Assembly (NCBI RefSeq): GCF_009674495.1
Contig: NZ_WKJN01000019.1
Coordinates: forward strand, 1 to 64,000
Length of the DNA stretch: 64,000 nt
Direction of reading: 5' to 3'
Origin: Duganella alba
GTDB lineage: Bacteria; Pseudomonadota; Gammaproteobacteria; Burkholderiales; Burkholderiaceae_D
Made by a program: the position numbers and the translations under genes. The notes beneath the pieces are model-generated. The model saw nothing but the letters and a program-made list of their open reading frames with translations. It was not told the DNA's origin and did no database searches. Below, one piece after another: positions 41,241-50,003 of this stretch. The stretch's first letter is position 1, and each line of letters begins with the position of its first letter.

Positions 41241-43178
41241 TCAGCGCGGCGTGGCCGGCAGCACCTGCACTTCAATGCCGGAGTACATCGCCGGCGCATG
41301 GTAGACGCGCTGGGTGGCTTTCTGGAAGTCTTCCGGCTTGGCCTTCGGGATGTCGACGAAGGTCTGCGGATTCAGGTCCACCAGCGGGAACCACGAACTC
41401 TGGATCTGCACCATGATGCGGTGGCCACGACGGAAGGTGTGGTTGATGTCGCTCATGCTGTAGCTGACCGTCTCCACTTTGCCCGGCGTGAACGGCTGCG
41501 GATTGTCGAAGCCGTTGCGGAACTTGCCGCGCAGCGGATCGCCGCGCACCAGCTGCTGGAAGCCGGCCATGGTCACCTGCGGCTTGGCGACGTCGCCGCC
41601 GCGTGGACGCTCTTCGTCGTCGCCGGCCGGGTATTCCGGCGGGTAGACGTCGATCAGCTTGACCACCCAGTCGGCGTCGGTGCCGGTGGTGGAGACGAAC
41701 AGCTTGGGTTTGACCGGACCGGCGAAGGTCACGTCTTCATCCAGCGGCTCGCTGCGCCAGGTCAGCACGTCCGGACGGGTGGACGCGAAGCGCTGGTCGC
41801 CGACCATGTATTCCTTCGGCGCGCCGTTGGCCGGGTAGGAGGTGAACGGCACCGGCTTGCGCGGATCGGCCACGTATTCGTCGAAGGCGGCGCCGGCGGC
41901 CGGCTGTTTCCAGCTCAGCGTGCCGTTCTCGCCCAGGTACAGCGTGCGCGCCTGCGCCTGTTTCGGCGGCCACACGGCGTAGTTGCGCCAGACGTTGCTG
42001 CCGGTTTCAAACGCATAGACTTCAGCGCTGTTCTTGTTCTTCGCATCCTTCAGGTGCTGCTCGAAGAACGGGAACTGGATCTGGCTGCGGAAGTATTCGC
42101 CGGTCTTGCTGTCGAAGTTGACATAGCCCAGGCGCTTGCCTTCGCCGCGCGCCCAGCCGCCGTGCACCCACGGGCCCATCACCAGGCCGCTGTAGGTGTT
42201 GGGATTGTTTTTCTTGATGCTGGCGTAGGTGGTCAGCGGACCTTGCAGGTCTTCCGCGTCGTACCAGCCGCCCACCGTCAGCACGGCGGCCTTGATGTTC
42301 TTCAGGTTGGCCGCGATATTGCGGGTCTTCCAGAACTCGTCGTAGGTGCTGTGCTCGATGGTTGGACGCAGCAGCGCCTGCTGTTTCGGCGTCATGGTGC
42401 CGAGGATGTTGGACATCGTCAGGTGTTTGAGGAAGAACTCGTAGCCGTCGGCGGTGCCGTAGTCGAAGCGGTCCCAGGTCTTCGGCAGCGGCGTCGGATT
42501 TTCCGCTTCCACGAAGGCCGAGTAGAAGTCGAAGTTCGCCGCCAGCATGAAGGCGCCGCCGTGGTAGGAGTCGTCGTTCATGAACAGGTCGGTCACCGGC
42601 GCCTGCGGCGAGGCTGCCTTGATCGCCGGATGCGAATCGATGATGCTGGCCGAGGTGTAGAAGCCCGGATACGAAATGCCCAGGATGCCGACCTTGCCGT
42701 TGTTGTTGGCGACGTTCTTCAGCAGCCAGTCCACGGTGTCGTGCATGTCCTCGCTCTCGTTGCCCTGGCCCTTGGCGCGCTGGGCGTTGACGTGCGGCGT
42801 CATTTCCTGCCACTTGCCTTCGGACATATAGCGGCCGCGCACGTCCTGCTTGACGAAGATGTAGCCGCTGTCCTCGAATTCCTGCGACGGGCCGATGTGC
42901 TCGGGATAGAAATCCACGCCGTAATGCAACTCGCCGCCCGACTGCACGCCCGCGCTGTACGGCGTGCGCTGCATCAGGAAGGGATAGCTCTTGCTGCTGT
43001 CCTTGGGCACATACACCACGGTGAACAGCTTGACGCCGTCGCGCATGGGAATGTTGAATTCGTATTTGGTGTAGTGCTCGCGCAGGCTGTATTTCGGCGC
43101 CTCGGCGGCGAGGACTTGTTGCTGGCAAACGCCACCCAGCAGCATGGACAGGGCGAGGGCGGTAAGGCGGGCTTTCAT
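41241..43178 (-). CDS. Exported CocE/NonD-family alpha/beta hydrolase
   Basis: 645 residues with signal peptide (cleavage near VLAAEAP). X-Pro dipeptidyl-peptidase/CocE fold: nucleophile Ser in GILGISYPGFYTS, preceded by YIFVKQDVRGRYMSEGKWQEM, acid and His region GGWYDAEDLQGPL and MGPWVHGGWARGEG, then the C-terminal jelly-roll (PVKPKLFVSTTGTDADWVVKLIDVYPPE ... HRIMVQIQSSWFPLVDLNPQ). Relatives include cephalosporin acid acylases, alpha-amino-acid ester hydrolases and cocaine esterase. Substrate unknown. Converges with the phytase-like gene. Confidence 0.93.
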   Translation of the reverse strand: MKARLTALALSMLLGGVCQQQVLAAEAPKYSLREHYTKYEFNIPMRDGVKLFTVVYVPKDSSKSYPFLMQRTPYSAGVQSGGELHYGVDFYPEHIGPSQEFEDSGYIFVKQDVRGRYMSEGKWQEMTPHVNAQRAKGQGNESEDMHDTVDWLLKNVANNNGKVGILGISYPGFYTSASIIDSHPAIKAASPQAPVTDLFMNDDSYHGGAFMLAANFDFYSAFVEAENPTPLPKTWDRFDYGTADGYEFFLKHLTMSNILGTMTPKQQALLRPTIEHSTYDEFWKTRNIAANLKNIKAAVLTVGGWYDAEDLQGPLTTYASIKKNNPNTYSGLVMGPWVHGGWARGEGKRLGYVNFDSKTGEYFRSQIQFPFFEQHLKDAKNKNSAEVYAFETGSNVWRNYAVWPPKQAQARTLYLGENGTLSWKQPAAGAAFDEYVADPRKPVPFTSYPANGAPKEYMVGDQRFASTRPDVLTWRSEPLDEDVTFAGPVKPKLFVSTTGTDADWVVKLIDVYPPEYPAGDDEERPRGGDVAKPQVTMAGFQQLVRGDPLRGKFRNGFDNPQPFTPGKVETVSYSMSDINHTFRRGHRIMVQIQSSWFPLVDLNPQTFVDIPKAKPEDFQKATQRVYHAPAMYSGIEVQVLPATPR

Positions 43179-43273
43179 GGAATCCTTGTGGATGAGATGG
43201 CAAACCCGCCTAGTGTAATCCTGCTGGATGGGTTAAATTGAAAAAATTTACGAGTTTCAAGAAAGACCGCCGC

Positions 43274-45448
43274 ATGAAGTTGCAATCTATGAAATTGTGG
43301 GCGTTGCTGCTGGCCGCCTGCGCGCTGCCGGCGCAGGCGCAGGACACGCGCTACGTGCCGCACGGCTCCTGGACCCAGCTGGCGATTCCGGCGCCGGCCT
43401 GCCTGACCATGAGCCAGCCTTGGGAGGGCGTGTGGAATCCGTGCACCAAGGCCGACCACGACGAATGGCTGCAAGACCTGCGCCACTGGCGCGACGAGCG
43501 CCGCATCCGCGTCGGCTACGACGGCCAGCGCTACGCGCAGCCGTCGGTGGCATGGACCCAGTCCAGCTTCATGCAGGCGCAGATGATGGTCGAGGACCGC
43601 TACTTCTACGATCCGGCCACGCGCCAGTACACGGTGGACCGCTATCTGGACGACCTGGTCAAGCGCTTCGGCGGCATCGACGCGGTGCTGGTGTGGCCGA
43701 CCTATCCGAACATCGGCCTGGACGACCGCAACACCGTCGACATGGTGCGCTCGCTGCCGGGCGGCATTCCGGCCGTGAAGAAGATGGTGGCCGATTTCCA
43801 CCGGCGCGGCGTCAAGGTGATGTTCCCGATGATGCTGTGGGACCAGGGCACACGCGCCATCGGCCGTTCCTGGCCCGACGAGCTGGCCGCGCTGATGGCC
43901 GACATCGGCGCGGACGGCGTCAACGGCGACACGCAGGATGGCGTGCCGCTGGCCTTCACCCAGGCCGCCGACAAGATCAAGCACCCGCTGGTGTTCCAGC
44001 CGGAAGGCCTGCCATCCGACGAGGCGCTGGCGTGGAACCTGATGACCTGGGGCCAGTACACCTTCCCCTTCGCGCCGACGGTGGACCGCTACAAGTGGCT
44101 GGAGCCGCGCCACATGGTCAACATTTCCGACCGTTGGAACCGCAGCAAGACCGACGACTTGCAATTCGCTTTCTTCAACGGCGTCGGCTGGGAAAGCTGG
44201 GAAAACATCTGGGGCATCTGGAACGGCATCACGCCGCGCGACGGCGAAGCCACCCGCCGCGTGGCGACGCTGGAGCGCATGTACGCACGCTTCCTGGTCA
44301 GCCCGGAATGGCAGCCGCATTATCCGATGCGCCAGTACGGCGTGTTTGCCAGCCGATGGCCGCTGGCGGAGGGCACGCTGTGGACCATCGTCAACCGCAA
44401 CGAGTATGACAGCAACGGCGTCCAGCTGCGCGTGCCGTATCGCGTCGGCGCGCGCTACTTCGATGCCTATCACGGCGTTGAACTGCAAGCCACGCGCGAT
44501 AATGACGGCGTGCTGCTGTCGTTCCCGATCGAAGCGCGCGGCTTTGGCGCCGTGCTGATGACCGACGCCGCACCATCGCAGGCAAACCTGGACACCATGC
44601 GCAACATGAGCGCGCGCCCGCTGCGCGACTTCGCGGCGGAATCGGCGCCGCTGCCGCAGACGCAAACGCCGGTGACGGCCACCAAGCCAGCCAGTGCGGC
44701 GCCGGCCGGCATGGTGGAAATTCCCGCCGGCCCGTTCGACTTCACCGTGCGCGGCCTGGCCATCGAAGGCGGCAACAGCATCGGCGTCGATGTCGCCTAT
44801 CCGTGGGAAGACGGCGCGCGCCGCTTCCACCAGCGCAGCATGCGGATGAAGCGCTTCTTCATCGACCGCTACCCGGTCAGCAACGCGCAGTTCAAGGCAT
44901 TTATCGATGCCAGCGGCTACCGTCCGGCCGACGACGCCAACTTCCTCAAGCACTGGAAGAACGGCAGCTATCCTGCCGGCTGGGGCAACAAGCCGGTCAC
45001 CTGGGTCGGCCTGGAGGACGCGCGCGCCTATGCCGCCTGGGCCGGCAAGCGCCTGCCGCATGAATGGGAATGGCAATACGCCGCCAGCGGCAGCGACGGC
45101 CGCACCTACCCATGGGGTAACGACTGGCGCGCCGACGCCGTGCCGAAGCCGGCCGGCGGCCGTCTGGTGGCGACGCCGGACGATGTGGACGCCCATCCGC
45201 AAGGCGCCAGCCCGTTCGGCGTGCAGGATCTGGTCGGAAATGTGTGGCAGTGGACCGACGAATACAGCGACGAGCACACCCGTTTCGCCATCCTGCGCGG
45301 AGGCAGTTCCTACCGTCCGCAAGGTTCGATCTGGTACTTCCCGCAGGCGCAGCGCAACGACCAGCACGGCAAGCTGCTGCTGATGGCGCCGGGCCGCGAT
45401 CGCGCCGCCACACTGGGCTTCCGCTGCGTGACCGACGCCGCCGACTGA
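43274..45448 (+). CDS. Exported two-domain protein: barrel-like N-terminus fused to SUMF1 (FGE-like) domain
   Basis: 724 residues from the ATG at 43274, with signal peptide MKLQSMKLWALLLAACALPAQAQ. Residues about 30-440 look like a glycosidase-type TIM barrel (GGIDAVLVWPTYPNIGLDDRN, FHRRGVKVMFPMMLWDQGTR, DIGADGVNGDTQDGVP). Residues about 470-715 are a formylglycine-generating-enzyme/SUMF1 domain (FFIDRYPVSNAQFKAFIDASGYRP, WVGLEDARAYAAWAGKRLPHEWEWQYAA, GNVWQWTDEY, ILRGGSS). The paired catalytic cysteines of true FGE are absent from the C-terminal region, so it is probably a binding fold rather than a sulfatase activator. I do not know the reaction of the first domain. Confidence 0.8.
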   Translation: MKLQSMKLWALLLAACALPAQAQDTRYVPHGSWTQLAIPAPACLTMSQPWEGVWNPCTKADHDEWLQDLRHWRDERRIRVGYDGQRYAQPSVAWTQSSFMQAQMMVEDRYFYDPATRQYTVDRYLDDLVKRFGGIDAVLVWPTYPNIGLDDRNTVDMVRSLPGGIPAVKKMVADFHRRGVKVMFPMMLWDQGTRAIGRSWPDELAALMADIGADGVNGDTQDGVPLAFTQAADKIKHPLVFQPEGLPSDEALAWNLMTWGQYTFPFAPTVDRYKWLEPRHMVNISDRWNRSKTDDLQFAFFNGVGWESWENIWGIWNGITPRDGEATRRVATLERMYARFLVSPEWQPHYPMRQYGVFASRWPLAEGTLWTIVNRNEYDSNGVQLRVPYRVGARYFDAYHGVELQATRDNDGVLLSFPIEARGFGAVLMTDAAPSQANLDTMRNMSARPLRDFAAESAPLPQTQTPVTATKPASAAPAGMVEIPAGPFDFTVRGLAIEGGNSIGVDVAYPWEDGARRFHQRSMRMKRFFIDRYPVSNAQFKAFIDASGYRPADDANFLKHWKNGSYPAGWGNKPVTWVGLEDARAYAAWAGKRLPHEWEWQYAASGSDGRTYPWGNDWRADAVPKPAGGRLVATPDDVDAHPQGASPFGVQDLVGNVWQWTDEYSDEHTRFAILRGGSSYRPQGSIWYFPQAQRNDQHGKLLLMAPGRDRAATLGFRCVTDAAD

Positions 45449-45542
45449 ACGAACGCACTGTTTGACATGCATAAAAGCATCACATTTGCCTAACCTTTAT
45501 ACTGTGGCCCACATGACTACAAAAGCATTGCCAGAATATTAA

Positions 45543-47282
45543 ATGAGTACCTTCGATCCCTTGACCGGTGTTGCGGACCGCCCAGGATTCCGCGAAGGCC
45601 TGCGCGGCGCGCTACAGCGCTCGCAGCGCGCCGGCGCCCAGGTGGCGCTGGTGCTGATCAATCTGGATGCTTTCCAGGCAATCAACGATTTGCACGGCCA
45701 GGACTGCGGTGATGCGCTGCTGCGCGAAATCGCCCGCCGGCTGCAGCATCTGGCGCGCGCCAGCGAGCTGGTGGCGCGACTGGGCGCCGATGAATTTGGC
45801 ATCGTCTGCGAGCAGGTGGCGGCGCCGACGGATCTGGCGGCGCTGGCCGAACGCATCATGGGCGCCGTGCGCACGCCGGTCGAAGTGGGCGAGGTCACGA
45901 TTACGGTCACGGCCAGCATCGGCATCGCGGCCACCAGCGACGCCGGCGCCGGCGATTCCAGTGACGAGCTGCTGCGCTTTGCAAAGACCGCGATGCAGGC
46001 GGCGCGCCAGGCTGGCGGCGATGGCTGGCAATTCTTCAATCCGCAGATGCACGAGCGCGCCTTGCACCGCATGGACCTGGCCCACGGCCTGCAACTGGCG
46101 CTGGAACGCGAAGAGCTGGCGCCGCGCTTCCAGCCCATCGTGGAGGCCGGCAGCGGACGCATCGTCGGCGCCGAGCTGCTGCTGCGCTGGTTCCCGCAGC
46201 AGGGCGAGATTTCGCCGGTCGAATTCATTCCCATCGCCGAAGCCAGCGGCTCGGTGATCGCCATCGGCGCCTGGGTGTTCCGCCAGGCCTGTCTGGCCGA
46301 GCGCGACTGGCACCGGCGCTGGGGCGAAACGGCGCCGTATGTGTCGGTCAACGTTTCGGTGCGCCAGCTCGATGATCCGGCGCTGGCCGACGTGTTTGCC
46401 GACATTCTGCGCGACACCGGCGCCGATCCGGACCGCCTGCTGCTGGAAATCACCGAGAGCATGCTGATGGTCGACATCGACGCCAAGCTGCGCGTGCTGG
46501 ACCAGTTGGCCGGTATGGGACTGCGCATGGCGATGGACGATTTCGGCACCGGCTATTCATCGCTGGCGCAACTGGCGCGGCTGCCGGTGGACGTGCTGAA
46601 GATCGACCGCTCCTTCATCCAGGACATCGCCGAGAGCGGCGAGAGCCGCGCCGTGGTGGAAGCCGTGGTCGGCCTCGGTCGCGCACTGGGCCTGAAGCTG
46701 GTGGCGGAGGGCGTCGAAACCGCCGCCCAGCAGCTGGAACTGTGCGGCTATGGCTGCGATCTGATCCAGGGTTACTATTTCTACCGTCCGATGCCGGCCG
46801 ACCAGATGGTCGAGGCGGTCGAGCGGCAGACCGCGCTGGTGGAGCCGTCCAAGGCTACCGGCCTGTATTTCCTGCTGTACGTCAGCGAAGCGGTGGCGCC
46901 GCTGTCGCCGCAGCAGCTGGACCAGCTACTGCACCGCACCCGCGCCAACAACGCCCGCGCCGGCATCACCGGCTGCCTGCTGTACGAGAACGGCCGCTTC
47001 ATGCAGATGCTGGAGGGCGAGCGCGGCGCGGTGCTGGAGACCTTTGAGCGCATCCGCAACAACCACATGCACGCCGGCGTGAGGGTGGTGATGAAGGCGC
47101 CGGCCCGGCGCCGCATCTTCACCCACTGGAGCATGCTGCTGCCCGACGACACGGCCGCGCGCCGCGATGGCCCGGATTTCCATGGTTGGCAGGCGCAGCC
47201 GATGGAATTCGACGTGCTGGCTGAAGACGCGCGCGTCTGCTACGCCTTCATCACCGCCTGCGTGCCGGACGTGAAGCACTAG
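45543..47282 (+). CDS. GGDEF-EAL cyclic-di-GMP protein with C-terminal BLUF blue-light domain
   Basis: 579 residues. GGDEF domain (1-165) with the signature degenerated to GADEF (81-85). EAL domain (about 180-430) with the motif reading ELL (E211) but with catalytic residues in place: N270, E302, D332-D333 in DDFGTGYSSL, K353, E389 and Q409. Residues about 440-535 match a BLUF flavin domain: Y446, N470, Q488, W529 and M531 have exactly the spacing of Slr1694 Tyr8, Asn32, Gln50, Trp91 and Met93. Predicted light-controlled c-di-GMP phosphodiesterase. BLUF at the C-terminus is the unusual part; in YcgF and BlrP1 it is N-terminal. Confidence 0.88.
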   Translation: MSTFDPLTGVADRPGFREGLRGALQRSQRAGAQVALVLINLDAFQAINDLHGQDCGDALLREIARRLQHLARASELVARLGADEFGIVCEQVAAPTDLAALAERIMGAVRTPVEVGEVTITVTASIGIAATSDAGAGDSSDELLRFAKTAMQAARQAGGDGWQFFNPQMHERALHRMDLAHGLQLALEREELAPRFQPIVEAGSGRIVGAELLLRWFPQQGEISPVEFIPIAEASGSVIAIGAWVFRQACLAERDWHRRWGETAPYVSVNVSVRQLDDPALADVFADILRDTGADPDRLLLEITESMLMVDIDAKLRVLDQLAGMGLRMAMDDFGTGYSSLAQLARLPVDVLKIDRSFIQDIAESGESRAVVEAVVGLGRALGLKLVAEGVETAAQQLELCGYGCDLIQGYYFYRPMPADQMVEAVERQTALVEPSKATGLYFLLYVSEAVAPLSPQQLDQLLHRTRANNARAGITGCLLYENGRFMQMLEGERGAVLETFERIRNNHMHAGVRVVMKAPARRRIFTHWSMLLPDDTAARRDGPDFHGWQAQPMEFDVLAEDARVCYAFITACVPDVKH

Positions 47283-47356
47283 GCGGGGCAGCGTACATAC
47301 CTGAGCACGCCGATCGGGCATGCTGCTACCATTGCCCTTTTTATGGACCGCTTACC

Positions 47357-49849
47357 ATGGCTGCTGACTTCGACGGCTACGTCCGCGTGCGCGGCGCGCG
47401 CGAACACAATCTGAAAAACGTGGATGTCGACATCCCGCGCAATGCGCTGGTGGTGTTCACCGGCGTGTCCGGCTCGGGCAAGTCGTCGCTGGCGTTCGGC
47501 ACGCTGTATGCGGAGGCGCAGCGGCGCTATCTGGAATCGGTGTCGCCGTATGCGCGGCGGCTGTTCCACCAGATGCCGGTGCCGGAGGTCGATGTGGTTG
47601 ATGGCCTGCCGCCGGCGGTGGCCTTGCAGCAGCAGCGCGGCACGCCGACCACGCGGTCATCGGTCGGCAGCGTCAGCACCTTGTCCAATTCGCTGCGGAT
47701 GCTGTATTCGCGCGCCGGCGATTATCCGGCCGGGCAGGAGCTGTTGTACGCGGAATCGTTTTCGCCCAATACGCCGCAGGGCGCCTGTCCGCAATGCCAC
47801 GGCCTGGGCCGTGTGTATGAAGCCACCGAGCGCTCGATGGTGCCGGACGACAGCCTGACCATCCGCGAACGCGCCGTCGCCGCCTGGCCGACCGCATGGC
47901 ACGGCCAGAACCTGCGCGATATCCTGGTCACGCTGGGCTACGATGTCGATACGCCGTGGCGTGACTTGCCGAAGAAAACCCGCGACTGGATACTGTTCAC
48001 CGACGAGCAGCCGACAGTACCGGTCTACGCCGGGCTGACGCCGGCCGAGACCAAGCGCGCGCTCAAGCGCAAGGAAACGCCGAGCTACCAGGGCACCTTC
48101 ACCGGCGCGCGCAAGTACGTGCTGCAAACCTTTGCCGGCACCGAGAGCGCGCTGATGAAAAAGCGTGTGGCACAGTACCTGGTCAGCATGGCGTGTCCGC
48201 TGTGCGAGGGCAAGCGGCTGCGCAAGGAGGCGCTGTCCATCACCTTTGCCGGCCACGATATTACGGAGATCAGCCGCCTGTCGTTGCGCCAGCTGGCGCA
48301 GTTGTTGCAGCCGTTTGCTATCCTCAAGGCGAGCAAGCGCCATCCCGAGAAAGCCGTGGTCACCCAGCGCATCGCCGCCGATCTGCTGGCGCGGCTGGAG
48401 GTGATGCTGGATCTGGGACTGGGCTACCTGAATCTGGAACGCGGCACGCCGACCTTGTCGCCGGGCGAATTGCAGCGTCTGCGGCTGGCCACGCAGGTGC
48501 GGTCCAGCTTGTTCGGCGTGGTGTATGTGTTGGACGAGCCGTCGGCCGGCCTGCATCCCGCCGATACCGAAGCCTTGCTGCGCGCGCTGGACCGGTTGAA
48601 GGCGGCCGGCAATTCGCTGTTCGTGGTCGAGCATGCGCTGGACGTGATACGGCATGCCGACTGGATTGTCGATGTCGGCCCCAAGGCGGGCCAGCACGGC
48701 GGGCAGGTACTCTACAGCGGCAAGCCGGCCGGTCTGAAGGCGGTGAAGGAGTCGCGCACCGCGCACTATCTGTTTGGCGAGGCAAAGGCGGCGGCTCGCG
48801 CGCCGCGCACGCCGTCGGCATGGCTCAAGCTGCGCGGCGTGGTACGCAATAATCTGCAAGGGCTGGATGCGGATATTCCGCTGGGCGTGCTGGCCGGCGT
48901 CAGTGGCGTATCCGGCTCGGGCAAGTCCAGCCTGGTCAGTCAGGCCCTGATTCAGCTGGTGCAGGCGCAACTGGGCCATCCGGTCGTTGCCGAGCCGGCC
49001 GAGTCCACCGAGGATTTGCTGGATTCCGCCGACAGCGGCGAACTGCAAGGCCAGATCGTGGCCGGCATGGAATCGCTGCGGCGGCTGGTACAGGTGGACC
49101 AGAAGCCGATCGGCCGCACGCCGCGCTCCAACCTGGCGACTTACACCGGCCTGTTCGATCACGTGCGCAAACTGTTTGCCGCCACCAGGGCCGCGCGCGC
49201 CAAGCATTTCGATGCGGGACGATTTTCGTTCAACGTCGCCAAGGGGCGCTGTCCGCACTGTTCCGGCGAAGGCTTTGTCATGGTCGAGCTGCTGTTCCTG
49301 CCAAGCGTGTACACGCCGTGCCCGGAATGTGAAGGTGCGCGCTACAACCCGCAAACGCTGGCGGTGCACTACCGCGACCACAACATCGCCGAAGTGCTGG
49401 CCATGACGGTGGACGCGGCGTGGGAGTTCTTTGAAGACGTGCCGCCGCTGCGCCACGCGCTCGATGTGCTGCGTGCCGTCGGCCTCGGCTACCTGCGGCT
49501 GGGACAGCCGGCCACCGAACTGTCCGGCGGCGAGGCGCAGCGCATCAAGCTGGCGACCGAATTGCAGCGCGCCAGCCGGGGCGACACCTTGTACGTACTG
49601 GACGAACCGACCACCGGCCTGCATCCGTCCGACATCGACCTGCTGCTGCAGCAGTTGCATGGGCTGGTCGATGCCGGCAACAGCGTGGTGGTGGTCGAGC
49701 ACAACGTGCAGGTGCTGGCAGATTGCGACTGGCTACTCGATGTCGGTCCCGGCGCCGGTGAGGAGGGTGGGCGGGTTGTGGCCAGTGGCGTGCCATCGGC
49801 GGTGGCGAAGAGCAAGGAAAGCCGCACCGCGCGATACCTGCGGTCATAG
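47357..49849 (+). CDS. UvrA-like excinuclease subunit paralogue, 830 aa
   Basis: Two ABC ATPase halves: Walker A GVSGSGKSSLAFGTLYAEAQRRYLESVSPYARRLF (first) and GVSGSGKSSLVSQ (second), signatures LSPGELQRLRLA and LSGGEAQRIKLA, Walker B LYVLDEPTTGLHPSD. Zinc-finger pairs CPQCHGLG/CPLCEG and CPHCSGEG/CPECEG are kept. At 830 residues it is about 110 shorter than housekeeping UvrA (about 940), like UvrA2/drug-resistance class proteins that lack the UvrB-binding insert. No uvrB or uvrC adjacent. Role probably in tolerance of DNA-binding compounds; not proven. Confidence 0.9.
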   Translation: MAADFDGYVRVRGAREHNLKNVDVDIPRNALVVFTGVSGSGKSSLAFGTLYAEAQRRYLESVSPYARRLFHQMPVPEVDVVDGLPPAVALQQQRGTPTTRSSVGSVSTLSNSLRMLYSRAGDYPAGQELLYAESFSPNTPQGACPQCHGLGRVYEATERSMVPDDSLTIRERAVAAWPTAWHGQNLRDILVTLGYDVDTPWRDLPKKTRDWILFTDEQPTVPVYAGLTPAETKRALKRKETPSYQGTFTGARKYVLQTFAGTESALMKKRVAQYLVSMACPLCEGKRLRKEALSITFAGHDITEISRLSLRQLAQLLQPFAILKASKRHPEKAVVTQRIAADLLARLEVMLDLGLGYLNLERGTPTLSPGELQRLRLATQVRSSLFGVVYVLDEPSAGLHPADTEALLRALDRLKAAGNSLFVVEHALDVIRHADWIVDVGPKAGQHGGQVLYSGKPAGLKAVKESRTAHYLFGEAKAAARAPRTPSAWLKLRGVVRNNLQGLDADIPLGVLAGVSGVSGSGKSSLVSQALIQLVQAQLGHPVVAEPAESTEDLLDSADSGELQGQIVAGMESLRRLVQVDQKPIGRTPRSNLATYTGLFDHVRKLFAATRAARAKHFDAGRFSFNVAKGRCPHCSGEGFVMVELLFLPSVYTPCPECEGARYNPQTLAVHYRDHNIAEVLAMTVDAAWEFFEDVPPLRHALDVLRAVGLGYLRLGQPATELSGGEAQRIKLATELQRASRGDTLYVLDEPTTGLHPSDIDLLLQQLHGLVDAGNSVVVVEHNVQVLADCDWLLDVGPGAGEEGGRVVASGVPSAVAKSKESRTARYLRS

Positions 49850-49867
49850 CGTGCGGCACCTGCGCAA

Positions 49868-49936
49868 CCCGCACACCGCTGCGGCCAGGGTCTGACCCCG
49901 TACGGGGTCAGACCCTTTCGTTAGGGGTACTAACGT
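49868..49936. repeat. REP-like palindromic element, copy 2
   Basis: Core palindrome 49887-49916 identical to copy 1 (13548-13577), with the same flanks in opposite orientation: CAACCCGCACACCGCTGCGG on the left, CTTTCGTTAGGGGTACTAACG on the right. Immediately beyond, 49932-49951 read on the minus strand encode DYAAR then TAG, a relic of the C-terminus of the neighbouring cytochrome gene. Confidence 0.85.
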
Positions 49937-49954
49937 GCGGCGTAGTCGGTGACC

Positions 49955-50003
49955 AGTTCTGACCCCGGACGGCGTCAGACCCTTTCGTTAGGGGTACTAA
50001 CGC
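49955..50003. repeat. REP-like palindromic element, copy 3 (degenerate core), abutting a stop codon
   Basis: Core 49955-49983 (AGTTCTGACCCC / GGCGTCAGACCCT) carries mismatches relative to copies 1 and 2, followed by the same CTTTCGTTAGGGGTACTAACG. The stop codon of the cytochrome gene ending at 49997 lies inside this flank (CGTTAG read on the minus strand). Confidence 0.8.

Noticed and set aside
44700..45448. Functional formylglycine-generating enzyme (sulfatase activator)
   Set aside because: The catalytic cysteine pair is missing and no sulfatase gene is nearby.
45462..45503. TTGACA and TATACT as a promoter for the BLUF protein gene
   Set aside because: The two boxes are 30 bases apart, too far for a sigma-70 promoter; the TATACT may serve alone but cannot be supported.
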